Below are positions 40,072-45,589 of a stretch of DNA of 45,589 nt, piece after piece. Under the pieces are notes generated by a model. It saw only the letters and a list, made by a program, of their open reading frames with translations, had not been told where the DNA came from and did no database searches. The stretch's first letter is position 1. Every line of letters starts with the position of its first letter. The stretch is from Asticcacaulis benevestitus DSM 16100 = ATCC BAA-896 (lineage in GTDB: Bacteria; Pseudomonadota; Alphaproteobacteria; Caulobacterales; Caulobacteraceae). Where the stretch lies: assembly GCF_000376105.1 (NCBI RefSeq), contig NZ_AQWM01000030.1:1-45589 (forward strand), read 5' to 3'. A program made the position numbers and the translations under genes.

Positions 40072-42993
40072 TCAAAAGGTGTGGCGAAGCTGGACGCTGA
40101 AGGTGCGACCATACTGGTGGATTTCCTGGGGGCGATCCTTAGTCATCGCAAACGCATAGCGCGTGGTGTTGAGCAGGTTGACGGCCTCAAGCGTGAGCGT
40201 GGTAGCCTTGTCGATCTCCAGACTGAACGCGCCATCGAGCGAGCCAAAGCTGTCGGTGTAGGACGGCGCCTGGATCGAGCTGCCGACCGAGCTGAGATAG
40301 CGTGCCCGCCAGTAATAACCGAGCCGCGCCATCACGCGATCGTCCTCGAAAAACCCGACCAGATTATAGGTCGAGCGGGACAGGCCGGTCAGTTCGTTGC
40401 GAATGCGCAAAGCGCCGGAGGCATAGTCGGCGCTGACGTCCAGCACGGTGAAGGAGACCTGAAAACCGAGATGGCTCAAAGGCCCGGGCAGGGCATCCAG
40501 CGTCTGGTTATAGGCGGCTTCGATGCCGGCCACGCTGGCGCTACCGCCATTGACAGTCGTCGAAACCAGAATGTCGCCGGGGCCGGGTATGAAGATGTGT
40601 GTGTTCTCGCGTGTCACATAGTCATCGAACCTGCGGCCAAACACCGCCATGGCCAGGGAGGTCGCGGGCGAAGGATACCATTCGAGGCCGGCGCTCATAT
40701 CGGTGGCTATGAACGGCCGCAGGAACGGATTGCCGCCCTGGCCCGTGTCAGCGTCATTGGAAATCGTCAGGCGTGGCGCGGAATCGATGATGTTGGGCCG
40801 CGACATGACGCGCGCAGCCGATAGCCGCACAATGACGCCGGGACGCCAGACCATGCGCAGATTGGCGCTCGGCAGGGTCGTCGTATAATGCAGGCGATAG
40901 CGCACGGGTGTGGCGCCCTCACCGATGAGCGCCGCACCTTCGGAGATTTGCAGATTGTCGATCTGGCGCACGCCGATATTGGCGGTGACCGGTCTGTTCC
41001 AGAGTTGGAAGCGCCAGTCGCTGCGGATGAAGGCGGCCCAGATGCGCTCATCGACCTCAAACGATCCGGAGGCGTCTGTTGCGGTAGGTCTGGCTGCCAG
41101 AACATCGGCCGTCATCAGCCGGTTGTAGAATGCGGTCGCCGAGGGCACCAGCCAGGAGCGCGGGCTGTCGCCGGCGATACCGTTGAGGAAGGTCGGTGAC
41201 AGCTCGGTATCGTAGCTGTCAGGTCCAAGACCTGTAAAATCCATTCCGACCAGGTCGAAATTCTTCCAGTCGCGCCGTCGGTAACGGCGATTGTGGTGGT
41301 GATATTGCTGCCCGACCTGAACCCGGGCAAGCGCGCCATCAAAGCTTTTGGCCAGGTCGTAGCTCAGCGCCTCATCGCTATCGAGCGCGTCCTTGGTCGC
41401 GTAATCAAAGCGCTGGCCTGTGAAGTTGCGCGGATCGGTATAGTCCAGTGTCGTCTGCAAGACGGGCACGGTCTTGCCGCCGCCGGAAAAATCATAGGTG
41501 AGGGGAGCGAAGAAGGCGACGCGCGAGCGCGTGGTGCCGCGGCCGGGCGGATGGAAGCTATGCGCCCGCGACATATCCGCCGTCAGGTTCGCCGTAAAGG
41601 CGCCGGAGCGCCAGCGGTGCTTGATATGGCCCAGCAGCAGATCGAAACGATTGAGGCTGGTTTCGCGTGACGCCATAAAGCGCACAGTCTCGATGCGGCC
41701 ACGGATGGCCGTGTCTCCAACGATCGAGGCTGTGCCTGGTGTGAACACCGGCGTCGCCAGACTGCGATCATCGGGGTAGATATCCAGACCCGTCTCGTCA
41801 TAGGCGACATCAAGCCGCGTGGCGAGCAGGCTCAGTTCGGTCTCATGGTGATCATCAGGACGCCATTGCGCCGAAGCGAAAAGCGTATTGTGACGGCGAT
41901 CCTCGATCTCGATCGTCGGGCGCGTGCGGGTCGGCGTATAGATGCCGTCACCCAGCACCGAGGTGAACTGATCCTTGTTCCACCCGTAATTATAGAAGCG
42001 ATCGTTGCGCACGCTTTGCCGGTCTGAAATCAGGCTGAGCAACAGACCAAAGCGCCGGTCATCGGTCGTCCAGGCCTCCATCACATGCATCGCCGGGCTG
42101 ATATCCTGCGCGCGGTCGTTGTGGCTGAGGCGCAGGCTGGCCAGGCCCTTGAAGCGGCTGCCGCTTGGCACCACGTCGAAAGGCCGCAGGGTATGGATAT
42201 TGATATCGCCGCCCATGGCGCCTTCTTCCATGTCGGGTGTGGGCGTCTTCACGACATCGACGCGGCTGATCAGTTCCGCCGGCAGAATATCGAAGCGAAA
42301 ATCACGGCCGCGCACGCCGGCATTCTCGATCAGTTCTGTCGCAGCCAGGCTGTGGCCGTCGAACTCGACGTTCTGGAACTGTGGTCCCATGCCCCTGACG
42401 CTGACATAGAGGCCGATGCCGCGCTGACGCTCCAGACTGACGCCGGTTACCAGTTGTAACGCCTCAGCGACATTGCGCGCCGGATATTTGCCGATGTCCT
42501 CGGCATCGATCGCATCGACCGTATAATCTGCACGGCGCTTGGCATCGCCGGCACGCACCAGGCTCTGACGATAGGAGCGCACGATAATGGGCGGCAGGTC
42601 AGGCTCCGCACTGGCCACAGGCGGTGCGACCGTGACAGGCCGCGGTGCGGGGCGATAGACGACGATGACATCCGAAGCGACACGGCGATAGGCGAGGCCG
42701 TAAGGCTGAAGAAGCCGTGTCAGGTTCTTGTCGAGACCGCTCGCCCTGCCGGGCAGGCCGCTGCACTTTAAACCTTTAACGAGATGGGGTTGAAAGACGA
42801 TCTGAACATGGTTGGCCATGCCGAGATCGATCAGGCCAGCCGCCAGATCCTGCGGGGAATTACCCGCCGCGCAGACCGGGCTGCCGCAAAGCGCCAGGGC
42901 CATTGCCAAAACGCCAGCCGGGCGCAACCCTGCCGCCTCTGCCACGCGGGCTTGCGGAGAACCGTGACGCTGTAGCGTTGATCTGAGCCTCAT
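40072..42993 (-). CDS. FecA-like TonB-dependent receptor with STN signalling domain
   Basis: The 973-residue receptor has a signal peptide ending near GSPVCAAGN. An STN domain follows at about residues 45-115 (DLAAGLIDLGMANHVQIVFQ, LLQPYGLAYRRVASDVIVVY). Next come a Pro-rich linker, a TonB box-like PPIIVRSYRQS, and a plug with DIGKYPARNVAEALQLVTGV, LERQRGIGLYVSVRGMGPQF and MGGDINIHTLRPF. The barrel is paralogous to the receptor at 35644. The STN domain makes it the sensor for the FecI/FecR pair directly downstream. The ATG at 42993 is chosen because the remaining 25 upstream residues lack signal character. Confidence 0.92.
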   Translation of the reverse strand: MRLRSTLQRHGSPQARVAEAAGLRPAGVLAMALALCGSPVCAAGNSPQDLAAGLIDLGMANHVQIVFQPHLVKGLKCSGLPGRASGLDKNLTRLLQPYGLAYRRVASDVIVVYRPAPRPVTVAPPVASAEPDLPPIIVRSYRQSLVRAGDAKRRADYTVDAIDAEDIGKYPARNVAEALQLVTGVSLERQRGIGLYVSVRGMGPQFQNVEFDGHSLAATELIENAGVRGRDFRFDILPAELISRVDVVKTPTPDMEEGAMGGDINIHTLRPFDVVPSGSRFKGLASLRLSHNDRAQDISPAMHVMEAWTTDDRRFGLLLSLISDRQSVRNDRFYNYGWNKDQFTSVLGDGIYTPTRTRPTIEIEDRRHNTLFASAQWRPDDHHETELSLLATRLDVAYDETGLDIYPDDRSLATPVFTPGTASIVGDTAIRGRIETVRFMASRETSLNRFDLLLGHIKHRWRSGAFTANLTADMSRAHSFHPPGRGTTRSRVAFFAPLTYDFSGGGKTVPVLQTTLDYTDPRNFTGQRFDYATKDALDSDEALSYDLAKSFDGALARVQVGQQYHHHNRRYRRRDWKNFDLVGMDFTGLGPDSYDTELSPTFLNGIAGDSPRSWLVPSATAFYNRLMTADVLAARPTATDASGSFEVDERIWAAFIRSDWRFQLWNRPVTANIGVRQIDNLQISEGAALIGEGATPVRYRLHYTTTLPSANLRMVWRPGVIVRLSAARVMSRPNIIDSAPRLTISNDADTGQGGNPFLRPFIATDMSAGLEWYPSPATSLAMAVFGRRFDDYVTRENTHIFIPGPGDILVSTTVNGGSASVAGIEAAYNQTLDALPGPLSHLGFQVSFTVLDVSADYASGALRIRNELTGLSRSTYNLVGFFEDDRVMARLGYYWRARYLSSVGSSIQAPSYTDSFGSLDGAFSLEIDKATTLTLEAVNLLNTTRYAFAMTKDRPQEIHQYGRTFSVQLRHTF

Positions 42994-43069
42994 GGTGACG
43001 GAACGCCCTGGCAACGGGTTGCTCCGGCGACAAACCAGATAGCGATGACAGTTTGATGACGCGGCCACA

Positions 43070-43084
43070 GAATGCGCCGCATTC
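43070..43084. promoter_or_regulatory. palindrome GAATGC-gcc-GCATTC upstream of the STN receptor
   Basis: A perfect 6-bp inverted repeat with a three-base centre lies 77 bases upstream of the STN receptor start in the intergenic region divergent from the flagellin gene. It is a possible operator of unknown protein. Confidence 0.3.
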
Positions 43085-43267
43085 CGCGATCCCGTTTCAA
43101 AAAAGCCGCGTGCCCGCCCCTTGCGGCCCTATCCCGCGCAAAATGGGTTAGGCATAAATATTAAAGCCCGTTTAATTCGTGTTAGCCACTTTGTGACATG
43201 CTGCTATTCCGGCACGGCGGCCGCCGCTCGACAGAATGTCATCGGATCAAACTGGAGGTTCCAGAAC

Positions 43268-44092
43268 GTGAACTCCATCAATACCAATGTTGGGGCCATG
43301 ATTGCCCTGCAAAACCTGAATAAAATCTCGGCTGACCTTATGGTCACGCAGAACCGCATCTCCACGGGCCTTAAGGTGGCAAGCGCCAAGGATGACGGTG
43401 CGGCCTACGCCATTGCGCAACGCCAACGCTCATCGGTGAAATCGCTCGATGCGGTCAAGGACTCCTTGTCGCGCAACAGTTCCGTCGTGGATGTCGCGCT
43501 GACCGCCGGTGAATCCGTTTCGGACCTCCTGACCGAACTCAAGGAAAGGGCTTTGGCCGCCTCGGACACATCGCTTGATTCCACGGCGCGCTCAGCCCTG
43601 CGCGCCGATTTCGTCTCTATTCGTGATCAGATCACCAAAACCCTGTCCAATTCCGCCTTTAACGGTATCAACCTTCTCAATGGTTCCAGATCGTCGATCG
43701 CGGCCCTGGCCAATGAACACGGCACGAGCCACCTGACGGTGGCGGCGCAGAACATGTCTCTCGGAGGATCGATCGTCACTCTGTCGGCTGGCGCGGATTT
43801 TTCGACGGCTTCGGGGGCGGCCAATCTGCTGTCCACACTCGATTCGTCCATCAACAATGTGTCGGCGGCTCTGGCGAGGCTCGGGACCTCTTCGAAGGCT
43901 TTGGATCAACACATGACGTTTATCGGAAAGCTGCAGGACACGATGATGGTCGGTATCGGCAAACTGGTCGATGCGGATCTGGCGCTTGAAAGCGTCAAGC
44001 TCCAGGCGCTGCAAGTGAAGCAGCAACTGGCCATCCATATGCTGTCGATATCCAGCCAGTCCCAGTCATGGGTGCTTAGCCTTTTCCGCTGA
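43268..44092 (+). CDS. flagellin
   Basis: The 274-residue protein has the conserved N-terminal D0/D1 flagellin region (MNSINTNVGAMIALQNLNKI; SADLMVTQNRISTGLKVASA; KDDGAAYAIAQ) and the C-terminal D1 region (VSAALARLGTSSKALDQHMT; ADLALESVKLQALQVKQQLA). The middle is very short, as in Caulobacterales FljK/FljM-type flagellins. The start is a GTG at 43268 with GGAGG 9 bases upstream. The longer frame to 43121 is rejected. A GG-N10-GC pair at 43211-43224 would suit a poor sigma-54 promoter, but a better site is not seen. It stands alone, away from other flagellar genes. Confidence 0.93.
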   Translation: MNSINTNVGAMIALQNLNKISADLMVTQNRISTGLKVASAKDDGAAYAIAQRQRSSVKSLDAVKDSLSRNSSVVDVALTAGESVSDLLTELKERALAASDTSLDSTARSALRADFVSIRDQITKTLSNSAFNGINLLNGSRSSIAALANEHGTSHLTVAAQNMSLGGSIVTLSAGADFSTASGAANLLSTLDSSINNVSAALARLGTSSKALDQHMTFIGKLQDTMMVGIGKLVDADLALESVKLQALQVKQQLAIHMLSISSQSQSWVLSLFR

Positions 44093-44107
44093 GGCCTGGG
44101 GGCAAGG

Positions 44108-44998
44108 CTAAAACATCGCGCGGGATTCGCGCACCGTGGCCGCAATAAAATCAGCCACGGCCCGCACACGCGGCAGGCGCTGGTGGTCGGCATGGATCGA
44201 TAGCCAGTAGGCGCGTCGTACCGCAACCAGATTGGGCAGAACGCACGACAGACGCGTGTCCTGCCGCGCCACGAAATCGTGCAGCAATCCAAAGCCCAGG
44301 CCCGACGCTATGGCATTATGCTGCGCGGTAATCGAACTGGATCTGAACACCGTGCGCGCATCTGAAATGACGGAATCGAGGAACTTCAGCTCGGGCACAT
44401 CGAGCAAGTCATCAATGTACCAGACGAAGGGACTGTCGCGCAGATCATCGATGGTAACCGGCATGGCTTTAGTCTTCAGATAGTCGTGCGAAGCGTAAAG
44501 CCCGAGCTGGTAATCGACCAGCTTGCTGGTGACGAGCCGGCCTTGAGTTGGCGGTGTCAGGGTCACCATCAGGTCGGCTTCGCGTTTCGACAGACTGACG
44601 TGGCGGGTGTCGGGCACCAGTTCCAGTTCGATGCCGGGATGGCGTTCATAAAGGCCGTGCAGGCGCGGCGCCAGGAACCACGCGCCGAACGCTTCAGGTG
44701 TCACCACGCGCACAGCCCCCGAAATCTCCAGGCGTTGCGCGCCCACCGCATCGGCGGCGGTAAGCATTTCAGCCTCGATACGCTCCGCATGCGACAGCAA
44801 CACCTGACCACCCGGTGTAAGGGTTATGCCTTGCGGTGAGCGATGCACCAAAAGGCTGCCCATCGCGGCTTCCAGTCCCTTGAGGCGCCGTGCCACGGTG
44901 GAGTGATCAAGCTTTAGCTTTGCAGCCGCGCTGTTGAGTTTACCGGCCCGCGCCACCGCTAGAAAGAGGCGCAGATCGTCCCAGTTCAAGCTCTGCAT
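44108..44998 (-). CDS. LysR-family transcriptional regulator
   Basis: The 296-residue protein has a LysR helix-turn-helix (NWDDLRLFLAVARAGKLNSA, AAKLKLDHSTVARRLKGLEA) and a periplasmic-binding-like effector domain with VRVVTPEAFGAWFLAPRL, ERHPGIELELVPDTRHV and SGLGFGLLHDFVARQDTRL. It is divergent from mmsA with about 95 bases between the start codons, which is the common pattern for a LysR activator of a valine catabolism operon. It is convergent with flagellin. Confidence 0.93.
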   Translation of the reverse strand: MQSLNWDDLRLFLAVARAGKLNSAAAKLKLDHSTVARRLKGLEAAMGSLLVHRSPQGITLTPGGQVLLSHAERIEAEMLTAADAVGAQRLEISGAVRVVTPEAFGAWFLAPRLHGLYERHPGIELELVPDTRHVSLSKREADLMVTLTPPTQGRLVTSKLVDYQLGLYASHDYLKTKAMPVTIDDLRDSPFVWYIDDLLDVPELKFLDSVISDARTVFRSSSITAQHNAIASGLGFGLLHDFVARQDTRLSCVLPNLVAVRRAYWLSIHADHQRLPRVRAVADFIAATVRESRAMF

Positions 44999-45092
44999 TT
45001 TTGCACATCTAAATGGCTTTTATCGGCATGGTTCATGCAAAAACACTAAGCTAAAACGATCCTATCGCCAAGTCCCCTCCGAGGAGCGTCCT

Positions 45093-45589
<497 letters not shown>

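Noticed and set aside
43121-43267. N-terminal extension of the flagellin frame
   Set aside because: The added residues lack flagellin homology, whereas the GTG at 43268 has GGAGG at the right distance and begins exactly at the conserved VNSINTN start.

Overview
The window looks like a chromosomal segment of a glycan-degrading, flagellated alphaproteobacterium of the Caulobacteraceae, with Asticcacaulis or Caulobacter as the nearest style. The reasons are GC-rich coding with strong G/C third positions, three large TonB-dependent receptors (TBDRs) beside glycoside hydrolases, a tryptophan halogenase in a sugar locus, LacI/GntR/IclR regulators, a short alphaproteobacterial flagellin and a response regulator ending in the GYFGPDRRRR-type tail. 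The genus is an inference. No rRNA, tRNA or CRISPR array was seen.

Layout. (1) Positions 1-8755 hold a leftward glycan operon: Oar-like TBDR, tryptophan halogenase, Tat-exported GH144-like glucanase, lipoprotein esterase and the first codons of one more gene. A divergent LacI regulator sits opposite, with two related palindromes in the shared intergenic region. (2) Positions 8756-11347 hold a decayed GH5 cellulase and an EAL-domain c-di-GMP phosphodiesterase whose promoter carries tandem FNR/FixK-type boxes. (3) Positions 11348-18318 are an accessory scar: AbiEi antitoxin remnant, XRE regulator, a small operon of unknown genes around a LuxR-type HTH, a frameshifted trbI/virB10 fragment, IS30 and IS6 transposase remnants, an intact Fic protein and a MoaB-like fragment. 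(4) Positions 18319-20511 hold an Fe-S-free Crp/Fnr regulator with a perfect TTGAT-N4-ATCAA box upstream, then a hypothetical gene and a CheY-like regulator. (5) Positions 20771-33939 are a second glycan locus: secreted TIM-barrel protein, secreted esterase, and the rightward operon GH51, SASA acetylesterase, GH95, GH43, followed by GntR and a convergent IclR. (6) Positions 34193-34358 hold a candidate small RNA with an intrinsic terminator. (7) Positions 34486-42993 hold a leftward surface-signalling cassette: STN-bearing FecA-type TBDR, FecI-type sigma factor, FecR, a second paralogous TBDR without STN, and a PI-PLC-like secreted enzyme. (8) Positions 43268-45589 hold a flagellin, a LysR regulator and the 5' part of mmsA.

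How the parts work together (inference). Locus 1 probably takes up and cleaves a beta-glucan-type glycan. Locus 5 removes arabinose, acetyl and fucose/galactose decorations from plant hemicellulose or pectin. The FecI/FecR cassette looks like a split system: one receptor senses the ligand and a paralogue of it, preceded by an unusual hairpin that encloses its ribosome-binding region, transports it. The Crp/Fnr regulator probably controls itself and, through the boxes at 9539-9574, c-di-GMP turnover in response to oxygen or nitric oxide.
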